A stretch of DNA of 26,451 bases from Hypsibius dujardini (Eukaryota; Tardigrada; Eutardigrada; Parachela; Hypsibiidae). The position numbers and the translations under genes are program-made. A model generated the notes under the pieces. That model made no database searches. It was not told the origin of the DNA and saw only the letters and a list, made by a program, of their open reading frames with translations. The first letter of the stretch is position 1; each line of letters begins with the position of its first letter. Positions 8,557 to 18,167 of this stretch are shown piece after piece. The stretch is taken from assembly GCA_001579985.1 (NCBI GenBank), contig LRSR01008945.1:1-26451 (forward strand), in the 5' to 3' direction.

Positions 8557-9700
8557 ATGAACAACTTTTTACTTCTCACACTGGTGGTGGCGGGAGTGGC
8601 GGTGATGACCCTTGCCTCGACCGAAAACGGTCTGCTCCGGCATAAAGACACCAGTAGAGTAGCCAGTAAAGTAGCTGCGCAAAAGGGACATGCTGCCGCC
8701 GTTCGACAGCCAGCCACGAAAAGAGTCCCTACCAGCACAGCACAGACCCGAACCAAGCCGATTGGACGTGGAGGCTTCCAGCCGGCCCCCGGAGGACCAG
8801 TGACTGCCACTGTCCCTACCATCCCGCCCATCACTCCGGGTCCAGGTGCACCGACTACAACGACCGGTAAGCAGGTTTGACTTGTCGTACCAAAACTCCA
8901 CACCTTGTTGGGTTATACATGGTAGTAGGCTTGTGATTTGTTTGTTTGACCGAAAGTTGGTTTGCTCATTGATTTGTTCGTTGGTTCAGGTTTTGGTGTA
9001 AGTGTGGGTATCGTCGTTGATTTCCTCGTTGGGTTGCGATTCGGCTTATTCGTTGGTTCGTTGGTTTGTGCATTGGTTTGGGTGTGTGGGTTTATTCTTT
9101 GTTGTAACTTTTGGGAGGGGAGATTTTTGGGGGTTGCCTCCAGAACGCTATGGGAACAGGAAGATATTGATGTTCGCTTCAAATCTTTCAGCTCCGCCCA
9201 CACCGGCTCCCGTAACTTCCAATCCGTCATCTGTCACATCGTCAGCCTCATCGTTTTCCTCGTCGTCTTCCTCATCGTCGTCTTCCTCATCGCTATCTAA
9301 GGTATCATCTACCGCCGCTTCATTGTCCTCCTCGTCCATCTCTGCATCTTCTTCGTCCTCCTCTTCATCATCCTCTTCATCAGCTGTCGCTGCAGGAAGA
9401 ACGTCGTCTTCCTCATCATCATCATCGTCATCGTCATCATCCCGGGCATTCTCCTTATCATCCTCCTCATCATCCTCTTCGTCCTCCTCCTCAAAATCCT
9501 CAAAATCCAAGACTTCATCCATCGTTTCTTCCTCGTCCTCTTCATCCTCTTCTTCATCGTCATCATCCAGGTTCAATACGGCTGCACCGTGCCTGCCCAG
9601 CACTGGAACCAACCCCCAGACCGGTACGAAATGCCAAGTCGGAGGTCTCCCGTGCTGCGGGAAATGCGACGACGATGACAATTTCTGCATTCCAGCTTGA
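8557..9700 (+). CDS. Secreted poly-serine, mucin-like protein with six-cysteine tail
   Basis: Two exons, 8557-8866 and 9192-9700, joined in phase 1 through a GT-AG intron (GTAAGC...TTTCAG); 272 residues. Residues 1-20 are a signal peptide (MNNFLLLTLVVAGVAVMTLA). Residues 21-95 are basic and Ala/Arg/Lys-rich, turning into a Pro/Thr-rich mucin-like stretch (about 85-115, with TTTT and PPTPAP). About 117-229 is nearly pure serine, encoded almost wholly by TCN codons, broken by short KV, AVAAGRT, RAF and K-S-S-K-S-K islands. The last 43 residues are distinct: six cysteines at about 237, 251, 258, 259, 262 and 269 in the order C-x13-C-x6-CC-x2-C-x6-C with a DDDD patch, likely a small disulfide-bonded module. 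The protein is probably extracellular and possibly heavily O-glycosylated; no named family recognised. The start is placed downstream of the TATA box and gives the signal peptide directly. Confidence 0.8.
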
Positions 9701-9882
9701 GTAGTTGCACCGTATATTGCGACGGGAATCTCCATCGCAGAACGTGTCCTAAAGTACCTCCTTCCGAATCAATGCAATTAGTTGGTGATTCAAGTTAACA
9801 AACTGACATCCATTAACCAATTAATATGTAGACTACCGGTCAGTTTTTGCATTATATTTAAGTTTTGCCGTGCGGTGGAACG

Positions 9883-9888
9883 AATAAA
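9883..9888 (+). terminator. AATAAA polyadenylation signal of the poly-serine gene
   Basis: Canonical AATAAA hexamer 183 bp after the stop codon on the same strand. Confidence 0.6.
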
Positions 9889-10351
9889 TTACCGATCAAT
9901 TACTGTAAGAACTTGCAACGATAGAGTTCATATGACAATAAATGTTTTAGCAAAATGGTCGGCAAGTTGGTCAATGGTGCAAACGATCAATTAGACACGT
10001 GCTGTGGCTTGGGGAAGGGATCTCGATCGGTCCATTATTCCTTCTCGACTTCGACTTCAGTCTCCGTGAAGAATTAACATCTCTAACAGAATGTCGCAGT
10101 TCATAATGTCCCTGAAAAGCGAAGCGTGGTAACTTCCGTACTATTTGTGGTGGTACCATTTTCCCACGTACCAAACGCCGCGAAATACCAATTGTTTAGG
10201 ATGACGTAACATCTTTCCCCTTTGTCTGACTCGCTTGACTATCAGTGTAACAATTTTCGTCATCCCGCGTTCGCAACCGTTTCACTGTTCCTTCGAAAGG
10301 ATGTTCAGACCTTTTCCTCCGAGGGAAACATTGCAGAAACCGGCAAGTTCG
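9889..10351. other. Intergenic sequence, no feature recognised
   Basis: Only short uninformative ORFs; no repeat or RNA gene recognised. Confidence 0.4.
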
Positions 10352-10450
10352 ATGAGCCGGCGCTCAGTGCTGATTCGCAGCTTGCCGGCCGCTGGATTCC
10401 TCTTTCTCCTGCTCACCAATGCTTCAATTTGTGACTTTACGTGTTTGTAG
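10352..10450 (+). CDS. Possible signal-peptide exon of a small secreted protein
   Basis: A 32-residue ORF with a textbook signal-peptide profile: basic start MSRRSVLIRS, hydrophobic core AAGFLFLLL, then a polar NAS site. It could be the first exon of a small secreted peptide gene whose 3' part lies beyond the element at 10552-11045, or a chance ORF. There is no family match and the donor is unclear (a GTGACT lies inside the ORF at about 10431). Confidence 0.25.
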   Translation: MSRRSVLIRSLPAAGFLFLLLTNASICDFTCL

Positions 10451-10551
10451 CACAATTCGTCTTAAATTTGTCCGTCCTTGGTCGTTTTGTTTTGTTGGTC
10501 TTCGCCACTCGACTCCCGACATAGTTCTGTCGTTAGCATTGTCAACCGACA

Positions 10552-11045
10552 GGGCCTCGTTTAGGGTCCTTACAAGTCGGAACCAGGACCCCGAATGGAA
10601 GGGCCAGGGGTTGGGCAAAATTAATTCTGTTCAAAATTGAACCCAAAAACCGGCATCTTGTCCTTAATCATTTTAAGACTTGTGGGGTTATTAGGGTCTC
10701 ATTTCCAAGGGCCCCTGGAATTTCAAATTATCTTGAAAACCTTCAGTTCGGGTTCAATTTTGGAGTTATTAATAGGGTGGTGCGTATTATGGACCCAAGA
10801 AAAACTTAAATTCCACTCAAAAACTGAAGTTTTTGAAAATGTTTTATAATGACAATGGGGGAGGGGAGGGGGCTTGGAAATCAAACCACCATATCCCACA
10901 TGTTTGAAGAAGATCAGCAACAATAAGCCGAATTGTGGGTCCCATTATGAAAAGTCCATTTTCTCACTTTGCCCTCGCCCCTCCCCCCCCCCGACCCCTC
11001 TATGAAGGGTTCTGGTTCCGACTTGTAAGGACCCTTAACGAGCCC
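10552..11045. mobile_element. 494-bp non-autonomous TIR element
   Basis: The left terminus (GGGCCTCGTTTAGG, then GTCCTTACAAGTCGGAACCAGGA) and the complement of the right terminus (GGGCTCGTTAAGG, then GTCCTTACAAGTCGGAACCAGAA) match over about 35 bp. The interior is A/T-rich with G/C homopolymer runs and no transposase. A shortened relative is at 7815-7905. I could not identify a target-site duplication. Confidence 0.78.
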
Positions 11046-11123
11046 ATGTTCACTGAGGACGGCTTCGGATCAACGAACAATCGGCCTGGAGGAGGAAACG
11101 AGCCCGCTGCGTATATGTTTTGA
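11046..11123 (+). CDS. Short ORF possibly belonging with the 10352-10450 exon
   Basis: Twenty-five codons starting MFTEDGFGS and ending AAYMF, beginning exactly at the right end of the 494-bp element. Excising the element would extend the open frame upstream to a TTAG acceptor-like site near 10536. Very tentative. Confidence 0.15.
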   Translation: MFTEDGFGSTNNRPGGGNEPAAYMF

Positions 11124-11142
11124 GAACGGACCAGAATGCAGG

Positions 11143-11291
11143 TACAGTCAAAGTCCTGAGACTCGAACGGTCACGTGAGTTTATTTCTATCGAACCGTCT
11201 GCTCGGAACCGGCCGTTGCTAGTTCAGAGTTTGAGACAGTAAAGTAGAAACGACACTGTGACGTCGTTCGAATCTCAAGACTTTCACTGTA
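11143..11291. repeat. 149-bp imperfect palindrome (foldback)
   Basis: TACAGTCAAAGTCCTGAGA with CTCGAACG at the left is mirrored by CGTTCGAATCTCAAGA with CTTTCACTGTA at the right, and pairing continues with interruptions towards CGGCCG near the middle. No ORF of substance; probably a decayed foldback/MITE. Confidence 0.7.
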
Positions 11292-12410
11292 TCGAAAGCA
11301 TTTGCTGTTCCAACTTTTGGTCTCAAAAACAACTTCCAAAAGTCAATGTCACGTTGACACTTTAAACGCCTTTGTGCGGTATGTCCATTATTATTGTGAG
11401 AGCAACGAACAGGGACCCTGAGGCAGGGTACGACATGTCGACGCCAGAACTTCACAGAGACATCTTGGCAGAGTGAACACAAAGTTGATCTACACCTGAA
11501 TTCCACTGGGTTTTCAGCCTGTCTGTATTTGTCTCGATAAAGACCCGAACGAACAGCCAACTTATGACACATCCACGGCAAAATGCCTAATAAATTATGG
11601 CGCATTTTGGACAGAAAAATACGACTTTACAAGGCATCTAAACTCCGCTTACTGTTTTCAATAGAGTGATATCAAATTTTGCTCGAAGACGCACTGCAAC
11701 CGTGCTCGAATTACAGCGAGCGCTATCGCTGCGCATTCCCGTAGAAATTTCTCGAGCGAATTGTTTTGGTTTTTTAAAATGCCGCCAATCAGTCTAGACG
11801 CTAAATTTGCGCCTGTCTTCCTTTACTTAATGACTTAAAATGTGTTTTCTTTCATTATTATGCTTGGGTCTTCGAATAGTGAATCCGTTTTAAGTCATGC
11901 ATCCTTTCGGAGAAAGCCGGAATTTTTGTCCTAAAATTTTTATCCTAAAATTTTTATCCTAAATAAATCGATCGATCAATCTGCGTAACTAAAATATGCA
12001 CATTATCCATTTATTTCTTTTGAGCTTTGAACGTCGCGATACGCCCTAAATTTGTATTACCTGAAAAGGTTTTCGGTCGCCATTCTTAATTTTCAGAGGA
12101 AATTTAGGTCTGCCCAGTACAAAGCACAAGAGGATTATTATAAATCCGCTGTTGCTGCGGAGCGGCTCATCCGCGATGTGAGTGGAACAAAGTTTACTTT
12201 TAAAAACTAACGTTTTCAATGGGGTCCACAAAAATGGGCATAGCAATCGAACGCCGGAGTCTCAGTCGTCAAACAAAGTCTTGAAAATTAGAAAAATGAA
12301 TTTCCTACCTAAATAAATAGCAGTTTTGTTCTGAAAACGGATAAATGTAACTCGGAAGAGCAGGGAAATTGACCACGATTCAATCCATTCCAGTTGTCGA
12401 CGACAGCTGG
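11292..12410. other. Gene-free stretch
   Basis: I see no coding exon, RNA gene or long repeat. A short direct repeat of CCTAAAATTTTTAT occurs at about 11930-11960. One minus-strand ORF here is discussed among the rejected items. Confidence 0.4.
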
Positions 12411-12480
12411 TGTGACTCACTGACTAGTGTGAATCACTGACTGGGATGAGTCACGTGACTCCGCTCACGTCACGTAATCG
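12411..12480. promoter_or_regulatory. Tandem AP-1-like sites with 17-bp spacing and an E-box palindrome
   Basis: TGACTCA at 12413-12419, TGAATCA at 12430-12436 and TGAGTCA at 12447-12453 are spaced exactly 17 bp apart. The third overlaps the perfect 14-bp palindrome GAGTCACGTGACTC (12448-12461, containing CACGTG), followed by TCACGTCACGTAA. The units also share GACT sequence between sites, so this is a three-unit minisatellite as well as a potential bZIP/bHLH array. No gene start is recognised nearby. Confidence 0.5.
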
Positions 12481-12906
12481 CAGTCGTCTCGTACAAAATG
12501 CGATAGCACTCGAATAACATCAACGAACTCGAACATTGAGCTCCTGGCTGGCTCCCCTCGTGCTCCTGTTTCATATCTCGCATAAGTCGCACAGAAGAGG
12601 CTGCTTATTAAACTGATCAGAGGTCGTAAGAACAAGCAGGGATAGAGAAACCAAGCAAACAGAACAATTAAAATAAACTAACTAAATTGAACTGAAACGA
12701 CCGACAACTTTCAGTAACTGATTCCCTAAATTTCTTTCTTTTAGCTTCTGGGGTAAAAAAAGGAAATCAAACTAAATGGAACTGCCACTTCCGTTAACTA
12801 ATTAAGTAGGTTTAGTTTTACAGTTTCCGAAATGAAACTTTTAATTGAACTGAATAAAGACTAGAGTAGAATAAAGCGGCAAAATTAAAATTAAAACTAA
12901 TCAATT

Positions 12907-13771
12907 AAACTAATAAGGGAAAAATCATTAGTGCAACTCTCTGATCGTGACCAAACTTTTCTTTTGAATACCATGTCTCCTAACATGATTTTACAAAATA
13001 TGACTCGCGGCAAAGAGTTCCCCGTTCAACGGGGAGAAATTCGGGAAGATCTCAATTGGCGCACATACATTGTCATAGCATGAGCGCTTGATGAATAATT
13101 GAATGAGCGCTTGATTGACAGCACGTACAAAAACATGTGCACGCATGTGCTGCGCGCGTGTGCTGTGCGCGTGTGCTATGCGCGTAAGCTGTGCTAGTTG
13201 TGTACTCAAGTACAATGCAGTTCAGTACTAATACAGTATTTGTTGGACAATTTTGTTTAACAAAGTTGGACAAAAAACAAAACACTTTTTAAAGTAGCTA
13301 AAGCCAGATTTTAATATAAGAAATATAAATAAAAACATAGTGTTTTGCCTAATTGTTCCCAAAAAGAGCATTTATATTTCTTATAATAAAATCTGGTTTT
13401 AGCTACTTAAAAAATTATTTTTGTTTTTTGTACAAAATTGTCCAGAAAATACTGTATACTGCACTGCATTGTACTTGAGTACACAACCAGCATAGCACAC
13501 GCGCACAGCACAGCACATGTTTTAGTACGTGCCGTCAATCAAGCACTCGTTCCATCATTCAATCAAGCACTCGTTCAATCATTCAATCAAGCGCTCACGC
13601 TATGGCAATGTACGTGCGCCAATTGAGATCTTCCCGAATTTCTCCCCGTTGAACGGGGAACTCTTTGCCGCGAGTCATATTTTGTAAAATTATTTTAGGG
13701 GACATGGTATTCAAGAAAAAAGTTTGTTCACGATCGGAGAGTTGCACTGGTGAGTGTTCCCTTGTAAGTCT
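12907..13771. mobile_element. ~865-bp near-complete palindrome (foldback element)
   Basis: The left arm (about 12907-13330) is the reverse complement of the right arm (about 13370-13771), with only a 39-nt loop at 13331-13369. High-identity landmarks are GTGCAACTCTC...GAGAGTTGCAC, AAAGAGTTCCCCGTTCAACG with its complement, CAATTGGCGCA and TACTTGAGTACACAAC. Sequence outside the GTGCAAC ends still matches imperfectly for about 25 bp. No protein is encoded. Transcription would give a hairpin of about 400 bp. Confidence 0.88.
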
Positions 13772-14134
13772 TAGCTATTAACAGAAGAAAGGAAAAACAA
13801 GTTGGGAACCAATTATTTATGAAGGCTGTTAGACAGACTACGTTTAATTGTCGCTGTTCCTGTTCGGTTGCTGGATTCTTATAAACTTAGCCCAAACTAT
13901 TTCTCATCGTATATCACCAAAACTGGATCTTCGGTCGTCAGATGGAAGCACCGTCGGTGCAGTTCTGTATTAGGAAGGATTAGCGTAATAAATACGTTCG
14001 CTCAAATCAGCAGGAAAACTGTAAACTTCTTAACTCTCTCGATCACATTAGTAATATAGGTTGTAGCTGACACATGAAAAGTTCTTAGTTGGACGAGAAG
14101 GTTCGATGGTTGAAACCGTCAGACATGTCATAAT

Positions 14135-14430
14135 ACGATTACATACAGAGAGACATACAAACAGACAAAGAGAGAGAGAGAGAAAGAGACAAACAGCCAG
14201 GCAGACACACAGACAGATAGGCAGACAAACAAATATACAGACACACAGACAGGCAGACAAACAAACATACAGACACAAAGACAAACAGAGAACCAGGCAA
14301 GCAGACAGGTAGACAGACAAGACATCCACTTAGCCCGACAAACAGATAAAAACACCGGCAGATAGACAGACAGGACACCAACAAACATACACTATGCAGA
14401 CAGAACAGACTGATGGATAGACAAGACATA
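14135..14430. repeat. Degenerate (CAGA)n tract, intergenic
   Basis: About 300 bp of CAGACAAA/CAGACACA units with a GAGA run near 14170. Downstream of the Na+/K+-ATPase beta gene (minus strand), so it is not in a recognised intron. The stretch from 14430 to 14909 has no recognisable exon. Confidence 0.9.
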
Positions 14431-14909
14431 CGCGATAGCGCCCTTAGCTAGGCCGACAAAAAGCAAAGTCATGTACACTTCAGTTGCAGCTGCCGTTTTT
14501 CTTTCCATATATTCGCACACACCATCAAAAGAAGAAGCCGCTATAAACCATACGTTAAATCACAAAATAAGAGACGACTCCATCAAACACAGCCACACTC
14601 TCACACAAACACACAGAGACACCGATCATATCGCGGTATATTGGAAACGAACGCCAACTAATAAGAGAACGATGGGGGGAGATGGGCATATATATCATGG
14701 TTAAAAGAAACTGCCTTCAAAGGCTTAAATTAAGACCAAAAGAAGAAAACACAGCCTCACAAACACAAAGTAGCGTGGAATCCCAGACACAGACAGACAC
14801 AGAGAGGGAGGAGAAGACCAGTCAAAACGCGGGCGTCGTCGTCGTCGTGACGAAATTATATTCCTTGAATGAATGAAGTGGGAGTTGTGGCCTGTGTGTT
14901 GGTGGTTGT

Positions 14910-15366
14910 TTATCGATCCACAAGGATTTCAAAATGGACCTGGCCCAATCGATCGGTGCGGCTGTGCGCGATGTTCTTGCTCCACGCCTTGCACTCAATG
15001 TTGACGAGGACGCCGGGGCTCGGGTTGAGGAACTGCACCATCACTACGGGGGAGAGGTAGCCCCGCTGGTTGCTGTACGGGAAATAGTAGGCGGGCACGG
15101 TGCGTGGGTACAGCCGGATCGGTCCGATGTGCTCCTGGTCAACGGGGTCCTCGCCGTTGCAGGTCACGTACACCTGGTTGGATTGTTCGGCCGGTGTGAG
15201 GGGCGTCTGTTCGCCCTTGTCATTTCGCAGTTTGCCGTAAAATTTGGTCACTTCTTCAGGGATTTCGGAGGAGGAGTAGGTATCCGGAACCCAGCCGTAA
15301 ATCTGTTGACGAAAGCAAAAAAATGGCGAAAACTTTTAATGTCTGTCTGTCTGTGTGTCTGTCTGT

Positions 15367-15421
<55 letters not shown>

Positions 15422-15468
15422 TGTCTGTCTGTCTGTCTGTGTGTCTGTGTGTGTGTCTGTGTGTGTGT

Positions 15469-15500
<32 letters not shown>

Positions 15501-18167
15501 CTGTCTCTGTATTGCGGTCTGCCTTTCTGTCTAATGTCTGGGCTGTCTGCCTATCCACCGGCTATCAGCTCTGTTTGAGGCGGTTGTCTGGCAAGCTTCC
15601 ATACCTTATTCAGCTTAAGAAGGACGCAGGGCTGGCCAGTTTTATAGCCAAAGTCATTCTCAGCGGTGCAGGGGCCCAGGTTATCGAGTTTATACTGGCA
15701 AGTCTTCTTATCTCCCGCTACCGGACGGTTACTGTCGCTGCATTTGAGGAAGTTATCCGCGTCCTGCTTGCCCGGCTGGTAGGCTGCAATAAAAGTATGA
15801 AAAAGCGATAAAAGACCGCGTGTGCGACGTAAAACTCATTTCCCGCAAATTTCACGTCGCGCCGCGGGCGCAGTCTTCGTCGACAACACGCGCGGTAGCG
15901 AGAAGTGAAGGGAAATGACGAAATATGAAAGAAGACAAGAAAGAAAAAGGCAGAGAAGAAAAGGGCGAGCGCGGAGAATTGGCTAAACAACACGGTAAAA
16001 ACAAATGCACAATAAAAAACAAATGCACAGTAAAAAAAACGCACGCTTGGCGCTTTTGAGAAATACATTTTTTAACAAAATTTAGGTAATCGGAAAATCG
16101 GTTTTTCATTTTAACTAAAAAATACATTATGTTTTTTAAAATCACAAACGATAGTCGATAAATTCAACTCATGACTCAAGGTATTCAAAAAAAATTAATT
16201 TAAATGCTGAAAACGGGCTTTATCATTTAAATGGGCGTTTAAATAAATTAAATTAAATAATATAATTAAATTAAATAAAGTTTGCAGTGAACTTGAATTT
16301 AATCTAAAAATTTTAATAAATTATATTGGATCGATTACGTTAGTTCACAAATTGAATTCACGTAAAATGGTCTTTAAAAGCGTAATTTAAATTTCAGGGA
16401 AAAAATAATACAGTTTTGGAAGTGATATTTTTATTCGTTAGTGAAAAAAAGACGACTTACGTTCGAGAAATTCGCCCAATTTTTTGACGTAGGGATTCCC
16501 GGAGACGTTTTTGTTGAGTTCTGCCTGCTTCAACCAGATAAGAGTGCTGCCGGAATCAGCGGGAGTCGGTCGGAATCCCATCCCTGCAAACAAAAATATA
16601 AATATAAAAGTCATATAATTATTGAATTAATATAAATATAAAATTCATATAATTATTAAATTAATATTAAATTATATTAATATTTAGTTATCGGGATTTT
16701 TCAATTTTTGTGACTAAAATAAAATACAATTTTTTTATTTTAAATCGAAAACCACTTTTTAAACCATCCAGAATATCGTTTAAATATAATTTAAAGACAA
16801 TAGTCAAAATGAAAAAAAAACGATATTGCACTTTTCATTTTGTTATTTTGTTATTAAATCTGTTTGGCTTAGCTCGATGATCATCAGACGGCCTCGGAAG
16901 TAAACGCTTTAGTGAGAGTGTAAATATGCGATCCACTTGAAAACGACCGCCGGGGCTGAGCAAACGCGGAAGACCGAAAAAAAACCGACATGAGACAAGT
17001 GAAATAGAAATCAATCCACTTCCACTGTATAGTTAATGCAGCGCCCTCCAGACAGAATCAGTGAAATCATTTAGAAAACACACCACTTGAGTTGAGAGGA
17101 AAAGGCTGAATAATCAACGACGTCAAATCAATCAATCAATCAACGGAGAAAGCACAAACAAAAAGAACGCCTTTTACATTCCCCAAACAAAATTAGCTCC
17201 TTGATTGAAATTAAAAATGACGGAATGCCAAATTGAAAGAAAAAACCTTCTGCAAAACTTAGTCACAAAATCACTCAAAGGTAAAATGCACGTCTCCAGA
17301 GGAAAATTGAAGATTCAGAAAAACAAAATAACCATTCAATCAATCGAGCAATCAATCTAAATGGTCAGCCAAAACTTTGAAAACTATTTCCATTCTTCAA
17401 ATCTCACATGAAGTGAGATGCGGAATTAACAATGTTGATTAAGTCAAAATAATTCGCTTAAAACAGATCGAAGACGAAATCGAATGAAGGAATGATGAAG
17501 GGAAAGATTGAAGCTTCAACGCACCAACCACTCAATACATCGATCAATCAATCAATCCACTCGTTGAACGGCAAACGGTGCAACGACCAACAAACCAATC
17601 AAGGCATCGCACCAATAGGGAAACCATCCAATGCACACCGCGATAATACCCAACTTCCGGATTCTGGGATCAAGAAGTAAAACTTAATTCTTAATTACTG
17701 AAACGAATGCGCCTAAATCTTATCTGTACCGCTACAGAATGATACATTTTCAAACGGGGGAAAAAACAGACAGTCGAAGCAAACTGTGATCATTGCGCAC
17801 AATCCCCATCAAACTGATCAATCAAACCAATCAACTGACAAATCACAAATGATCAAGTCAATCAACAATCAACCATAGGATCCTTGCCTGGAGTGGTGCC
17901 GATGATTCCGTTGGCCGTGGTCCATTTCGGCTCATTTGGATCGAGAGTCTGGAGGAAAAGGACGAGTAAAACGGCGAAAAAGGCAGCGAGGACTCCGTAG
18001 AAGATGATGTAGAAGATGGTGATCTGCAGCCAGCTCTTTCCAGTCCGGCCCAAGACAGTGCCCTCTTTTTTATCGTAGAGAAACTGAAGGAAACCCTGCC
18101 ATTTACTCAGCGTCGGTGGTTTGCTGGCCCCAGCCACGAAGGTGTCATTCTCCGCGGGGGTGGTCAT
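14910..18167 (-). CDS. ATP1B: Na+/K+-ATPase beta subunit
   Basis: Exons on the minus strand: 18167-17888, 16583-16461, 15783-15605 and 15302-14910; 324 residues, a normal family length. A type II membrane protein: cytosolic N-terminus (1 to about 45, with the conserved LGRTGKSW just before the membrane), one helix (about 46-72, IFYIIFYGVLAAFFAVLLVLF), then the ectodomain. The TTPGMGFRPTP segment, LIWLK and the six ectodomain cysteines (149, 163, 173, 187, 242, 298) that make three disulfides are present, as are GYKTGQPC, YYFPY and IECKAWSKNI with the family aromatic/acidic pattern. An NVS glycosylation site lies near 120. The beta subunit escorts the catalytic alpha subunit to the plasma membrane and tunes K+ affinity. 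Intron 1 (17887-16584) starts GCAAGG rather than GT: the nearest GT donor would break the frame and stop, whereas the GC donor restores the conserved PG. Introns 2 and 3 are GT-AG. Confidence 0.95.
15340..15515. repeat. (TG)n/(TCTG)n tract in ATP1B intron 3
   Basis: A long GT dinucleotide run flanked by TCTG units inside the 302-bp intron 3 (15603-15303 on the minus strand). The intron acceptor is about 38 bp from its end. Confidence 0.95.
17100..17880. repeat. Scattered (AATC)n stretches in ATP1B intron 1
   Basis: CAATCAATCAATC runs near 17125-17145, 17335-17355, 17540-17560 and 17815-17875. The rest of this 1.3-kb intron is A/T-rich with AATTAAATTAAATAA-type low complexity (about 16190-16320 and 16600-16690) and no recognisable exon. 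Confidence 0.75.

Noticed and set aside
9148-9735. 195-residue acidic (Asp/Glu-rich) minus-strand ORF
   Set aside because: It is the exact antisense of the TCN-encoded poly-serine exon. The sense strand has a signal peptide, TATA box, clean splice junction, cysteine tail and AATAAA.
11219-11605. 128-residue minus-strand ORF containing AFDTV, reminiscent of reverse transcriptase
   Set aside because: The motif lies in one arm of the 149-bp foldback, whose other arm encodes a similar string by symmetry, and no other RT motif (YxDD or flanking) is present.
15256-15558. His/Thr-rich ORF (THTHTH) on the minus strand in ATP1B intron 3
   Set aside because: It encodes the GT dinucleotide repeat inside a well-supported intron.
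17100-17880. AATC/GATT runs considered as a CRISPR-like or satellite array
   Set aside because: The units are 4 bp, irregular and without constant spacers; this is simple repeat in an intron.
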